Source: Anaerolineales bacterium
Lineage (GTDB): Bacteria > Chloroflexota > Anaerolineae > Anaerolineales > E44-bin32
Reading direction: 5' to 3'
Assembly: GCA_004376465.1 (NCBI GenBank)
Contig: SOJU01000259.1
Location: forward strand, 1 to 35,815
DNA: 35,815 nucleotides
This document shows positions 1-8,213 of the stretch, in pieces. The position numbers were made by a program, and so were the translations under genes. How positions within the stretch are numbered: the stretch's first letter is position 1; each line of letters starts with the position of its first letter. The notes under the pieces were generated by a model. That model made no database searches. It was not told the DNA's origin and saw only the letters and a list, made by a program, of their open reading frames with translations.

Positions 1-69
1 AACATGGTAACCCACGGTTTGCAAACAGGAGAGTCGGTCATTCCATTTTGTCTACACTTTAAATCGCAG

Positions 70-94
70 GGGGCTGCCCTTTTGAGACAGCCCC
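70..94 (-). terminator. Hairpin after the DUF167 gene
   Basis: Bases 70-76 (GGGGCTG) pair with 88-94 (CAGCCCC) around an 11-nt loop, 35 nt beyond the stop of the minus-strand DUF167 gene. On the minus strand only a weak T-containing stretch follows, so this is at best a poor intrinsic terminator. I see no gene in bases 1-128. Confidence 0.45.
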
Positions 95-128
95 GAATAT
101 CTCAGTTTTAAATGCTTCGTTCTTGAGG

Positions 129-467
129 CTATGTCTTGCTCTTTCGATCGAGATGCACTTGAATTATCTTCTCAACCTCTTCGGCAGACATCCCGTCGAT
201 CGAAATGATCTTATCCAGCCCACGCTCACCGGCAACGATCTCGATCTTGTTTTTCCGAGTACCCAGCGCCTTTGCCAGGAAAGCGATTACGGCGCGATTT
301 GCCTTCCCTTCCACCGGCGGTGCTGCGACACGAATCCGCACCGTTCCATCCTCCAGGATGCCTCCAAATTCAGTCTTTCGGGATCGTGGAGTCACGCGGA
401 CTGTAAGCGCAGCCCCCCGTTTCCCATCAGAGAGTTTAAATTCCCTGTTTTTTAGCTGTTGATTCAA
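129..467 (-). CDS. DUF167 (YggU-type) family protein
   Basis: The 112-residue product has the full DUF167 pattern: RVTPRSRKTEFGG near residue 25, then APPVEGKANRAVIAFLAKAL, then IEIVAGERGLDKII. The fold is a small alpha/beta protein that is commonly encoded next to YggT and YggS; its biochemical role is not established. Translation appears to start at a TTG whose TTGA overlaps the stop codon of the YggT gene, which implies translational coupling. It is the last gene before the hairpin at 70-94. Family assignment is secure, function is not. Confidence 0.9.
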   Translation of the reverse strand: MNQQLKNREFKLSDGKRGAALTVRVTPRSRKTEFGGILEDGTVRIRVAAPPVEGKANRAVIAFLAKALGTRKNKIEIVAGERGLDKIISIDGMSAEEVEKIIQVHLDRKSKT

Positions 468-715
468 ACGAGTATCCCTACTATCACTGTGCCGGCCATC
501 TCAACCAGAAAAAACAACACCAATGGGCTAAAATCAAGACCTCCCCCAGAAGGTAATAACTTGCGTATTGGCGCGAGAAATGGTTGAACAATCGAATCTA
601 AGAATTGGCGTATTGGGTGAAACGCATCCAAAAAATATCCGACCAGCACATCCGCCAGAATGATTAATGTGAGCGCTCTTGTAACGATCTCTATTGCATT
701 CGCTAAACTCGTCAA
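464..715 (-). CDS. YggT family membrane protein
   Basis: This 83-residue protein has two hydrophobic segments (roughly residues 8-30 and 62-83). Between them is the family signature FLAPIRKLLPSGGGLDFSPL. YggT proteins are small inner-membrane proteins of uncertain role, linked to osmotic tolerance in E. coli and found near division genes in Gram-positive bacteria and cyanobacteria. The start is TTG at 713-715, chosen because AAGGAG sits 5 nt upstream. It is followed without a gap by the DUF167 gene. A possible own promoter lies at 839-867, so the pair may be expressed apart from yggS. Confidence 0.9.
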   Translation of the reverse strand: MTSLANAIEIVTRALTLIILADVLVGYFLDAFHPIRQFLDSIVQPFLAPIRKLLPSGGGLDFSPLVLFFLVEMAGTVIVGILV

Positions 716-838
716 AGGTACTCCTTATAGATTTACTTAATAATGCAGACCAACCACGTTCCTACGGCGAAGAAACTTACTCCCGATTAGAACCAGCCTT
801 CCATTCAAAGAACGAGATATCTGAGCAGTAACCTATAC

Positions 839-867
839 ACAATATCACTCATCGGCAATCTCGACAA
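839..867 (-). promoter_or_regulatory. Possible promoter for the yggT-DUF167 pair
   Basis: On the minus strand TTGTCG (862-867) and TATTGT (839-844) are separated by 17 nt, in the 195-bp gap between yggS and yggT. The boxes match the sigma-70 consensus at four and five of six positions. The leader would be about 120 nt. It is a prediction from spacing and consensus only. Confidence 0.35.
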
Positions 868-910
868 CGAAGATGGATTCTCCCTCAGGGACTATTTTAC
901 CGCAACTCTA

Positions 911-1666
911 TCAGGCGTCAGTATGGCGCGGTCCGAAGATCGCTCTTCCTACGCGTACGATCGTCGCCCCCTCTTCAATCGCGATCTCGTAATCATCCGT
1001 CATGCCCATCGAGAGTTCTGGTAGGTCCGTCAAGAGCTTCTCTTCCAAGAAATCCCGGAAAGCCCGCAAACCCTGAAATGTGGAACGAAGGACGGCGGGG
1101 TCCGCTGTCCAGGGCGCCATCGTCATCAAGCCTCGAACAGCCAGGTTCTTATGCTCGCGGATCATCTGGATATCCTCGAGGGCGCCCGGCCAATCATCCT
1201 TCTGCCATGCCGACCAGCCGGTCTTCGACGCCTCCCCCGAAGTGTTGCATTCGATCAAGACATGCAAGATTCGCCCAGATTCCGCAGCGAAACGATCGAG
1301 CCTTTGCGCGATCTTCACACGGTCAATGGAGTGCACCATGAAGAAATGCGGGGCGACATCTTTCGCCTTCCGGCTCTGGATGTGCCCCACCATGTGCCAG
1401 CGGATATCGCTTAGATGGGTGAGTTCAGCCTGTTTCTCACGTGCTTCTACAACGCGGTTCTCACCAAAATCCCTTTGTCCGGCCTGGTACGCGGCGCGCA
1501 CGCTTGAAGCCGGCTGTCCCTTACAGATAGCAACCAGCTCGATCGCGTCAGCCCCTCTTCCGCTTCTTTCAGCGGCTTCGGAAATCCGCGCTTGCAGAAG
1601 CTGCAGGTTCGCATCAATTGGCTGTTCCACTATTGTCCTCTCAAAATGCGATTCGGGGTCATTCAC
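911..1666 (-). CDS. yggS: YggS/PLPBP family pyridoxal phosphate homeostasis protein
   Basis: The 251-residue protein is a single TIM-barrel, fold-type III PLP-binding protein without known catalytic activity. It buffers the cell's pool of pyridoxal phosphate. The PLP lysine is K49 in LVAICKGQP. FGENRV, WHMVGHIQSRKAK and the C-terminal LSMGMTDDYEIAIEEGAT and VRVGRAIFG are all family signatures. The predicted start is GTG, overlapping the end of pgeF by 8 bases, so the two are probably co-translated. The yggS-yggT-DUF167 neighbourhood is widely conserved in bacteria, which supports the call. Confidence 0.94.
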   Translation of the reverse strand: MNDPESHFERTIVEQPIDANLQLLQARISEAAERSGRGADAIELVAICKGQPASSVRAAYQAGQRDFGENRVVEAREKQAELTHLSDIRWHMVGHIQSRKAKDVAPHFFMVHSIDRVKIAQRLDRFAAESGRILHVLIECNTSGEASKTGWSAWQKDDWPGALEDIQMIREHKNLAVRGLMTMAPWTADPAVLRSTFQGLRAFRDFLEEKLLTDLPELSMGMTDDYEIAIEEGATIVRVGRAIFGPRHTDA

Positions 1667-2441
1667 TCACGGCGATCGCAGCTCCAAACCGGCCCGTCTT
1701 CCCTCCCTCACTGCGATGTGAGTACCAATCATTGCTATGGCAGGCTGTGCAGATCTGGGCGACTTCGATTTGAACCACCCCCTGCTCCTGCAACAATGCC
1801 CGATTTGCGCTCCAGAGATCCAGATAAGTCTTCCCATTTCTGCGATCGAGATGGCGAGAGGCATCCCGTCCGAAGCTCGCCTCGATCTGTTCGACAACTT
1901 CCGCTCCCACCGTGTAATGGTCCGGTCCAATCGAAGGCCCCAAACCAGCCATAATATCGGCAGGATCAGACTGAAAAGTTTCCACCATCGCCTGGATGGC
2001 GAATTCCGCTACCCGGCGTACCGTTCCCAGCCAGCCTGCATGAGCAATCCCGATCGCTCTCCGGTGGGGATCGTAAAGAAGAATGGGGACACAGTCGGCG
2101 AAGCGCATCAGGAGGGTCACACCGGGATCGTCTGTAAGGATGATGTCTCCCTTGGTATGAGGGCGGTCATTGCGTGGTCCATTGGCGACAACTACATCGG
2201 CAGAATGCACTTGCCAGACATCGAAAACCGAACTGATTGGACGGTCCAACACGGAAAATAACCGCTGGTGATTCTCTGCCACTTTGTCAGGGGTATCACC
2301 AACAGTACTGCCGAGGTTAAGCGAATGCCAGGGATCGGGACTCACACCGCCATGACGCGTGAAAACACCATGGACTAAATCCGGCTGCAACAGCGATTTA
2401 AATTGATAATAAACCAGGGAACCAAACTGTGTGCGAACCAT
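1659..2441 (-). CDS. pgeF: PgeF/YfiH laccase-domain protein (purine nucleoside or peptidoglycan editing)
   Basis: The 260-residue protein belongs to the multicopper oxidase-like YfiH (DUF152) family. Members act on purine nucleosides (adenosine deaminase/phosphorylase) or edit peptidoglycan precursors. Conserved zinc-site elements are visible: VFTRHGGVS near residue 30, FADCVPILLYDP, GIAHAGWLGTV, and a C-terminal CTACHSNDWYSHR followed by TGRFGAAI. No clear Shine-Dalgarno precedes the ATG. A TAGACT box lies 6 nt upstream, so the message could be leaderless. The gene overlaps yggS by 8 bases. Confidence 0.92.
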   Translation of the reverse strand: MVRTQFGSLVYYQFKSLLQPDLVHGVFTRHGGVSPDPWHSLNLGSTVGDTPDKVAENHQRLFSVLDRPISSVFDVWQVHSADVVVANGPRNDRPHTKGDIILTDDPGVTLLMRFADCVPILLYDPHRRAIGIAHAGWLGTVRRVAEFAIQAMVETFQSDPADIMAGLGPSIGPDHYTVGAEVVEQIEASFGRDASRHLDRRNGKTYLDLWSANRALLQEQGVVQIEVAQICTACHSNDWYSHRSEGGKTGRFGAAIAVSE

Positions 2442-2542
2442 TGGGAGAGTCTACCATGGCACACAGAAAGACAACGGCAGGTTGTTTGTCTTCAAGAAGA
2501 CTATCTGTAGTTCTCCAGGGATTTAATTAGAGGGACCAGCGA

Positions 2543-3499
2543 TCACTTAATCTCACCTGCGGCAGCGAGCTTTGCAGCCACAAGGGTTTGGGTATCGACC
2601 ATGATTTCCTCTACATACGGATACGCCATCCATACATTCGCCACGCCGAAAAGCACCCCCGTGAGCGTACGGAAGAGGGGCGTACTTTCACGCCATGGGA
2701 AGGGCACGAAAGGTAGAGACGTAATCAACTGGGATCCCCCATCTAGTGCAAGTGGCAGGATGCCGATAATGAACCAGGCCCAGATCGGCAGCGGTTTTAA
2801 CCTATGCCGGAGGAAGGTGAAAACCACACCTGCGAGAAAGATGCTCCCATAAATCGCGACATCTCGCTGGCAAAGCGCGACTTTATATCCCACACTCTCA
2901 TTGCCGATGAAGGCTCGATCCCGCAACAAATCAATAGAGTCGACACCCGCGATTTCCTCATAGCTCTTCATATCCAAACCTGCTCTTTCCAAAGGATAAA
3001 CAGGTTGTTCTCCGAAGAGGAACCAGGAGCGGAAAGGAAGCTGATGGCATAGAGGGCCGTAGACCTTGTATATCACTCGAGCAGGAGTCGTCATGCCAGC
3101 CTTTATTAGATATGGAGAAGCGAAGGGTAAGGCGATATAGAGAAAAACGATCAAGTTGAAGATAGCAAGCCAATGGCGTGAGAAGAAAAGGAGCGCTTTA
3201 TTCATCATGACCCCTTGCTCTCGCGATATTGACGAGGAACTCTCAACATCAGTATGCCCATCCGCCGCCGCATTTAGCGCGACTTTTAAATCTATCTTAG
3301 AGATGGGTGCCTTGAGTATGTATGGACCGATTTGGACGACAGGAATACGCTCGATGTAGCGTTTTTGAAGCGCTGGATCGGTATTGATATCCACCTCTTG
3401 AAGGGTATGAGGAACTTCCTTCTGAAGTGAGATCAGGTAGGACCTAACTTCCTCACAAAGGCTGCAATCTTCTTTAGTAAAAAGCGTCACACGTATCAT
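2543..3499 (-). CDS. Glutaredoxin-like domain fused to a DUF2085 membrane domain
   Basis: Residues 1-80 form a glutaredoxin-like (DUF836-type) domain with a CSLC redox pair near residues 12-15 and RIPVV carrying the expected cis-proline. Residues from about 105 to the end form a multi-pass DUF2085 membrane protein: YGPLCHQLPFRSWFLFGEQ, ALCQRDVAIYGS and PLALDGGSQ are recognisable, with conserved Cys and His on the same face. The ATG overlaps the tlpA stop (ATGA), so it belongs to the copper/thiol cluster. A role in passing electrons or metal across the membrane is inferred; neither domain has a proven function in this arrangement. Confidence 0.8.
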   Translation of the reverse strand: MIRVTLFTKEDCSLCEEVRSYLISLQKEVPHTLQEVDINTDPALQKRYIERIPVVQIGPYILKAPISKIDLKVALNAAADGHTDVESSSSISREQGVMMNKALLFFSRHWLAIFNLIVFLYIALPFASPYLIKAGMTTPARVIYKVYGPLCHQLPFRSWFLFGEQPVYPLERAGLDMKSYEEIAGVDSIDLLRDRAFIGNESVGYKVALCQRDVAIYGSIFLAGVVFTFLRHRLKPLPIWAWFIIGILPLALDGGSQLITSLPFVPFPWRESTPLFRTLTGVLFGVANVWMAYPYVEEIMVDTQTLVAAKLAAAGEIK

Positions 3500-4116
3500 A
3501 GGGAATACCCAAGTTCTACCAGATAATCGCGCAGTTGACTCTCGGTTATAAGTCCTATATGGACTACCCGGACCACACCCTGAGGATCAACGAAGATACT
3601 TGAAGGATAGCCATGGATTCGGTAAAGCCGTTGAACATTTCCACCAGGGTCGAGAAGAAGAGGAAAGGATAAACCGAGTTCGTCACGAAAAGCACTTACA
3701 TCCTCAATAGGTTCGTCGTAATTTAACCCCAGGCCGGTGAAACCATCGTCCTTTAACTCTTGATAGCGACCTTCAAATGTTGGCATCTCCATACGGCATG
3801 GACCGCACCACGTCGCCCAGAAGGTCAGAAGCACCGTTCTTCCGCGGAAGTCGCTCAAGCGGACTTCTTCATTTCCCTCCAGATCGCGCAACGCGAAGTC
3901 TGGAGCCTGGGCACCGATCTCTGGTGTAATCTTGCTTACGACCGTTCCAATTTCTTGTATTTCATTCGTTTCCGGCGCAGCGGTTGATAGAACGCTAAAC
4001 CCAATTTCTGATTCTGCACTTGGGAAGCCGAAAAACAAGGCTAATGCAAAAGCGATTCCAACGAGCAAGCCCACCAGGATGGATGCGGCAATGCGAGAGG
4101 AAGATCCCAAACGCAT
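3496..4116 (-). CDS. TlpA/ResA-like membrane-anchored thioredoxin
   Basis: This 206-residue protein has one N-terminal anchor (residues about 9-31) and then an AhpC/TSA-redoxin domain exposed outside the membrane. The active site is WATWCGPC, with C104 and C107; the cis-proline is in HGYPSSIF. Such proteins reduce apocytochrome or copper-site cysteines, taking electrons from CcdA. The gene starts 7 nt after the ccdA stop, and its own stop overlaps the next start, so the three are almost certainly one translational unit. Its exact client is not visible here: there is no cytochrome c maturation or oxidase gene in the window. Confidence 0.9.
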   Translation of the reverse strand: MRLGSSSRIAASILVGLLVGIAFALALFFGFPSAESEIGFSVLSTAAPETNEIQEIGTVVSKITPEIGAQAPDFALRDLEGNEEVRLSDFRGRTVLLTFWATWCGPCRMEMPTFEGRYQELKDDGFTGLGLNYDEPIEDVSAFRDELGLSFPLLLDPGGNVQRLYRIHGYPSSIFVDPQGVVRVVHIGLITESQLRDYLVELGYSL

Positions 4117-4123
4117 GCTGTAC

Positions 4124-4861
4124 CTAAAGGCCGAAGTCGACGAAGAACCCGAATCGCGCTAGCTGCTCGAGCTTACCGGTGAGCAGTAACACGCCAACAA
4201 TAACCAGGATAATGCCGGTGATGATGGAGATGTAACGGACGACATTGCTGTACTTACGCATGAGGTCCGCCGCTTGTCCTATCCCCAAAGCCATCAGAAG
4301 AAAGGGAATCGCCAGGCCGAGCGAATAGGCGCTGAGGAGAATGACACCCTCCATAATTCGTGCGCTGCTTATCGCTAGCGTAAGCACGGCGCCGAGGACT
4401 GGTCCAACGCACGGCGCCCAGCCAGCGGCGAAGAAAACGCCCATCAGCGCCGATGAGAAGTAACCCAATCCCGGATTAGGTTGCACCTGCCGCCGGGTGT
4501 CGTAGTTCAAGAAAGGGATGGTGATCACACCCATTGTATGGAGTCCAAAGATAATCACGACCACTCCACCGATGCGTGCAATCCAGGTGCGTAGATCATA
4601 TAAGATGAAACCGATCGCAGACGCGGCGGCGCCAAGCAGCACGAATACGACGCTGAACCCAAAGACAAAAGCCACCCCGTGCGAGAAGGTGGTCCAGCGA
4701 TTGGCAATAACTTCGCCCGAGGGCGATACAGATCGCCCGCCGAGATAGCCGATATAGGCTGGTACGAGAGCGAGGACGCAGGGCGATAAGAACGATAACA
4801 ATCCTGCAAGAGTCGCAATGCCAACCCAGTACGGGCTTAAAGTGAGGCCACTGAGATCCAT
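4124..4861 (-). CDS. ccdA: CcdA-type transmembrane thiol-disulfide transporter
   Basis: The 245-residue integral membrane protein has about six membrane helices and the two conserved cysteine motifs of the DsbD/CcdA family: FLSPCVLALVPAYIGYL near residue 25 and GWAPCVGPVLGAVL. CcdA carries electrons from cytoplasmic thioredoxin across the membrane. I set the start at the ATG ending at 4861 because GGAGGAG lies about 10 nt upstream and MDLSGLTLSPYW leads straight into helix 1. An in-frame extension to 4948 is hydrophilic and has no ribosome site. It lies between copA and tlpA. Confidence 0.92.
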   Translation of the reverse strand: MDLSGLTLSPYWVGIATLAGLLSFLSPCVLALVPAYIGYLGGRSVSPSGEVIANRWTTFSHGVAFVFGFSVVFVLLGAAASAIGFILYDLRTWIARIGGVVVIIFGLHTMGVITIPFLNYDTRRQVQPNPGLGYFSSALMGVFFAAGWAPCVGPVLGAVLTLAISSARIMEGVILLSAYSLGLAIPFLLMALGIGQAADLMRKYSNVVRYISIITGIILVIVGVLLLTGKLEQLARFGFFVDFGL

Positions 4862-4976
4862 CGAATCCGTTTCTCCTCCATCCAGAATTCTCCTTATTGA
4901 GGTTTCAGCTCGTCCTGAATGTGTGAAGCATACCGCCTTCGCCCCCAACGATCAAGGTGGAAAATTTAAATTGCTC

Positions 4977-4988
4977 TCACCCGGGTGA
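4977..4988. repeat. 12-bp perfect palindrome after copA
   Basis: TCACCCGGGTGA is a perfect 12-bp palindrome starting 10 nt past the copA stop codon, within the 136-bp copA-ccdA gap. It has no T-run after it. It could be part of a weak processing hairpin or a protein site; no function is shown. Confidence 0.35.
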
Positions 4989-4997
4989 AGCAGAAAA

Positions 4998-7457
4998 TCA
5001 GGAGAGCTTCAAACCTCTCAACCTGAGGCTGTTTGTTACAACGAAAATCGAACTGAAAGCCATAGCCCCGGCGGCAAACATGGGATTCAGGAAACCGAGT
5101 GCTGCGCTCGGAATGAGGAGCACATTATAAATCAATGCCCAAAATAGGTTCTGCTTGATGGTGCGCAGGGTTCTGCGAGATAGAGTGATTGCTCGCGGCA
5201 CGCCGCGCAGATCGCCGCTTAGAAGCGTAATTGGAGCGGCGGCAATAGCCACATCCGTACCGGTTCCAATGGCAATTCCAACATCCGCTTGTGCTAGCGC
5301 TGGAGCGTCATTGATCCCATCCCCGACCATGGCAACGACCTTTCCCTGGCTTTGAAGATCTCTGACCACTTCTGCCTTCTCTGCCGGAAGCACTTCGGCG
5401 CGGATGAGGCTGTTCCCCTGGGAATCTTGTGAGTGTAGACCGACCAAAGAACCGATCGCTTGGGCGGTTTGGAGGTTATCGCCAGTAATCATGACGACGT
5501 CCAGCCCCATGTCGTGGAGGGCTTTAATTGCTTCGACCGAACCCTCTTTTACCGTATCGGCGATGCCCAAAATACCGGCTGGTTTACCGTCGATTGCTAC
5601 AGCAATCACTGTTTTCGCCTGCGACCGCAAGCGCTCAATCTCCCCATCGAGGCCATTGAGACCCATGCCGTGTTCTGCGAGCAGCTTCGGCGAACCGATG
5701 ACAACCTCCCGCGCTCCCACGCTGGCGACTATCCCATGACCGGCAATGGCTTTGAAACCGTCCGGTTCATCTAATGGAATATCCTGAGCGAGAGCCGCTT
5801 CGACAACCGCCTCTCCCAATGGGTGTTCAGAACCACGCTCCGCGCTCGCGACGATCTTGAGTAAATCTCTCTCACTCCCGTCCCACCCATTCACGATGAT
5901 GTCGGTGACCGTAGGTTGGCCGCGAGTGATGGTCCCCGTCTTATCCAGAATGACCGTCGTTAAACTACCCGCCCGCTCAAGCGCCGCACTGGATTTGAAT
6001 AAAATCCCCATGTTGGCGCCTCTGCCGGTTCCAACCATCACTGCTGTTGGAGTAGCCAGGCCCATCGCACAAGGACAAGCAATGACCAGGACTGCCACCG
6101 TATTGATCAGGGCGCGGGTAAAGTTAGAAATATCGCCCGTTGGAGGAGGGGCAAGGAAATACCACGCTAAAAACGTAGCTAAGGCAACCGCGATCACAAC
6201 GGGAACGAAAATCGCCGAGACCTGGTCTGCCAGGCGTTGAATCGGAGCTTTGCTTCCCTGAGCATCCTCGACCAAGCGAATGATCTGCGCCAGGGCTGTA
6301 TCCTTACCAATTTTTAACGCTTCGAACTTGATCCGGCCCAGCTTATTCACCGTAGCGCCGACTACAGGATCTCCAGGTCCTTTCTCTTGCGGCAGAGACT
6401 CGCCGGTGAGCATCGACTCATCGACAGATGTTTTTCCCTCGATCACAACTCCATCGACAGGGAATTTCTCCCCCGGGCGGACAACAACGATGTCGCCCAC
6501 CTCGACTTCTTCAATGGGTATGTCGATCTCCTGCCCGTCGCGGATAATTCGTGCAGTTTTTGCCTGTAGACCAAGCAGCTTTCTAATCGCCTCGCTCGTT
6601 CTGCCCTTCGCACGCGCCTCTAAGAATTTTCCCAGGACGATCAACGTGATAATAACCGCCGAAGTTTCAAAATATACGTGCCCATCGATTAAACCGAGCA
6701 TCACCGGAATAGAGTAAAAGTATGCAGCTGAGGAGCCCATAGCTATCAGAACATCCATGTTGGCTGACTTGTTGCGCAACGCCTTGTAGGCTCCATCGTA
6801 GTATTGCCAACCCACGTAGAATTGAACCGGTGTTGCCATGGCGAACATCAGCCACGGGAGCCAGTTCGCATCAGCGAGAGCCGCGGGCAATAACCCAAAA
6901 TCTCTGAACATAGAGAGCAGGAACAAGGGGATCGTGAAAAATAGTCCCACCGTGAGCAAATGCTTCTGATGATTGATCTCCTTCTCTCGTGCCGCACGCT
7001 CGACATCCTCCACTCGATCGGATGTTTTGAGTGCTTCAAAACCCGTAGTGAGGATCACTTTGCGAAGGTCTGACTGACTCACGACAGTAGGAATGTATTG
7101 GACGCGTACACGTTCGGAAGCCAGATTCGCAGAAGCGCCAACAACACCATCGGTACCGAGCAGAGCTTCTTCGAGCCGGCGTGCGTCGTTGACGTCCCCC
7201 AATCGTTTCAGAACGAAGTCTGCTTCACCGAGGGCGATGTCATATCCTGTTCGTTTGATTCTGTCGATGATTTCCTTTTGATCCACCTTGGCGGGATCGA
7301 ATTCCACGCTCGCTCGCTCAGAAGCTAAATTGACATTCGCTGACAGGACTCCGTCTAGCTTATTCAGGTTGCGTTCGACCGCGGCCACACAGTTCGCGCA
7401 GGTCATTCCAGTAATCGGAAGTGTGAGAGTCTTCTTCGCTTCTTCCATAATACTCAT
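4998..7457 (-). CDS. copA: P1B-type Cu(I)-exporting ATPase
   Basis: The 819-residue pump has an N-terminal heavy-metal domain with GMTCANC (C20, C23). A second HMA-like domain at about residues 80-145 has lost its CxxC. The rest is a P1B ATPase: TGES, the transmembrane CPC in [13 protein letters not shown], phosphorylation site DKTGTIT, SEHPLG, and [10 protein letters not shown]. The YN of helix 7 and the MAFSS of helix 8 fit the Cu(I) subclass. The first ATG is only 2 nt from AGAGG, so the ATG three codons in (ending 7448) may be the real start. It sits downstream of csoR and copZ, matching copper efflux. Confidence 0.95.
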   Translation of the reverse strand: MSIMEEAKKTLTLPITGMTCANCVAAVERNLNKLDGVLSANVNLASERASVEFDPAKVDQKEIIDRIKRTGYDIALGEADFVLKRLGDVNDARRLEEALLGTDGVVGASANLASERVRVQYIPTVVSQSDLRKVILTTGFEALKTSDRVEDVERAAREKEINHQKHLLTVGLFFTIPLFLLSMFRDFGLLPAALADANWLPWLMFAMATPVQFYVGWQYYDGAYKALRNKSANMDVLIAMGSSAAYFYSIPVMLGLIDGHVYFETSAVIITLIVLGKFLEARAKGRTSEAIRKLLGLQAKTARIIRDGQEIDIPIEEVEVGDIVVVRPGEKFPVDGVVIEGKTSVDESMLTGESLPQEKGPGDPVVGATVNKLGRIKFEALKIGKDTALAQIIRLVEDAQGSKAPIQRLADQVSAIFVPVVIAVALATFLAWYFLAPPPTGDISNFTRALINTVAVLVIACPCAMGLATPTAVMVGTGRGANMGILFKSSAALERAGSLTTVILDKTGTITRGQPTVTDIIVNGWDGSERDLLKIVASAERGSEHPLGEAVVEAALAQDIPLDEPDGFKAIAGHGIVASVGAREVVIGSPKLLAEHGMGLNGLDGEIERLRSQAKTVIAVAIDGKPAGILGIADTVKEGSVEAIKALHDMGLDVVMITGDNLQTAQAIGSLVGLHSQDSQGNSLIRAEVLPAEKAEVVRDLQSQGKVVAMVGDGINDAPALAQADVGIAIGTGTDVAIAAAPITLLSGDLRGVPRAITLSRRTLRTIKQNLFWALIYNVLLIPSAALGFLNPMFAAGAMAFSSIFVVTNSLRLRGLKLS

Positions 7458-7493
7458 TACCTCTTCTTATGTTTTTCTTTATATCGATCGCTG

Positions 7494-7518
7494 GTCGGTC
7501 AACCTGGAGTTGACTGAC
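7494..7518 (-). promoter_or_regulatory. Hairpin C of the copZ-copA spacer
   Basis: Bases 7494-7503 pair with 7509-7518 (ten pairs including one G-U) around the loop 7504-7508. It is the hairpin closest to copA and ends about 37 nt before the copA start. No T-run follows, so it is not a standard terminator. Confidence 0.5.
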
Positions 7519-7523
7519 GGCGA

Positions 7524-7542
7524 TATTCCTCGTGTAGGAATA
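7524..7542 (-). promoter_or_regulatory. Hairpin B of the copZ-copA spacer
   Basis: TATTCCT (7524-7530) pairs perfectly with AGGAATA (7536-7542) over a 5-nt loop. It stands between hairpins A and C, with 5 and 24 nt separating them. Confidence 0.45.
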
Positions 7543-7566
7543 ATCGAGGACTGTTGTCAGGCAGTA

Positions 7567-7605
7567 GTGCAGCGGAGTGGCGTCATCTACGTCACTCCAC
7601 TGCGC
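7567..7605 (-). promoter_or_regulatory. Strong hairpin A of the copZ-copA spacer
   Basis: Bases 7567-7583 pair with 7589-7605: 16 pairs, two of them G-U, and one C-A mismatch, closed by a 5-nt loop (CATCT). It lies 47 nt past the copZ stop and has no T-run after it on the minus strand. It looks like a transcript-stabilising or processing element that would let copZ accumulate above copA, but that is inference. Confidence 0.6.
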
Positions 7606-7652
7606 TTCGAAGCTCGATGCCTCTTATCTATCCAACCACGATGACTTGACCA

Positions 7653-7859
7653 CTACTGTGCTGGCGGGTAGTTGATTTCCGTCAGCAAGCCCACGATTGA
7701 TTCTTCCGTCGCCGGGGGCTCAAACTCCACCGTCACTCGCCTTTCACTTTGTGAGGCTTGAACGCTCTTCACTCCCTCGAGCTCCCCCACTTCGGTTTGG
7801 ATCGTGTGCGTGCAGTGACCACATGAGATCCCCGGTACTTCAAACGAAACTGTGCTCAT
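7653..7859 (-). CDS. copZ: CopZ-like copper chaperone
   Basis: This is a 68-residue single heavy-metal-associated domain with GISCGHC near residues 10-16, the Cu(I)-binding loop (C13, C16 by count). CopZ hands copper to the N-terminal domain of CopA and can pass it to CsoR. AAGGAG lies 7 nt upstream of the ATG. It is the second gene of the CsoR-controlled cluster, after csoR and before copA, with a long structured spacer on the copA side. Confidence 0.93.
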   Translation of the reverse strand: MSTVSFEVPGISCGHCTHTIQTEVGELEGVKSVQASQSERRVTVEFEPPATEESIVGLLTEINYPPAQ

Positions 7860-7897
7860 CTTATATCTCCTTGAATACTTTCTCGGATTCTGTGACT

Positions 7898-8170
7898 CTA
7901 TACTTTTGTCGCTGTCTCATAGACATCGATGATTTCTTTTAATACTCGTTCGCGCTCTTCAGGGTCATCGCCGCGCACCGCGGTGATCAAACATGAATGT
8001 AGATGATCGTTCAATATATTCGAGCTCACCTTGTTTAGCGCCGCTTCCACCGCTTGGATTTGTCTGAGCAAATCGATGCAGTAGGCATCGTTCTCAACCA
8101 TGCGCTCAATCCCGCGAATATGGCCGGCGATGTTTTTCAAACGGTGTAGTGTGTCCTCTCGATCCATCAT
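7898..8170 (-). CDS. csoR: CsoR-family copper-sensing repressor
   Basis: The 90-residue all-helical protein has the Cu(I) triad C31, H56 and C60 (YCIDLLRQIQAVEAAL, then NDHLHSC). Spacing is identical to the Mycobacterium CsoR ligands Cys36-His61-Cys65. Members form tetramers that leave DNA when Cu(I) binds. It is the first gene of the copper cluster and lies directly behind an operator overlapping its own promoter, so autoregulation is expected. Two adjacent ATG codons are possible; GGGAG precedes them. A formaldehyde- (FrmR) or nickel-type (RcnR) sensor is less likely given the triad and the neighbouring copZ and copA. Confidence 0.94.
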   Translation of the reverse strand: MMDREDTLHRLKNIAGHIRGIERMVENDAYCIDLLRQIQAVEAALNKVSSNILNDHLHSCLITAVRGDDPEERERVLKEIIDVYETATKV

Positions 8171-8180
8171 GCACTCCCAT

Positions 8181-8208
8181 CATACCCCCCCCTACGGGGG
8201 CGGGTATG
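8181..8208. promoter_or_regulatory. CsoR operator
   Basis: The 28-bp element begins CATACCC and ends GGGTATG. It has a G/C-rich centre around TACGGGGG, and 11 of 14 symmetric positions are complementary. This is the layout of known CsoR operators (pseudo-palindromic ATACCC-TACGGGGGTAT type). It begins 11 nt upstream of the csoR start codon and covers the predicted transcription start. Confidence 0.88.
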
Positions 8209-8213
8209 CTAAT

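Noticed and set aside
1-128. Possible tRNA or small RNA at the left edge
   Set aside because: No cloverleaf, T-loop or anticodon arm could be built; only the short hairpin at 70-94 is supported.
1080-1721. Long plus-strand frame opposite yggS
   Set aside because: It is the antisense shadow of yggS, which has complete family motifs. No ribosome site or family resemblance was seen.
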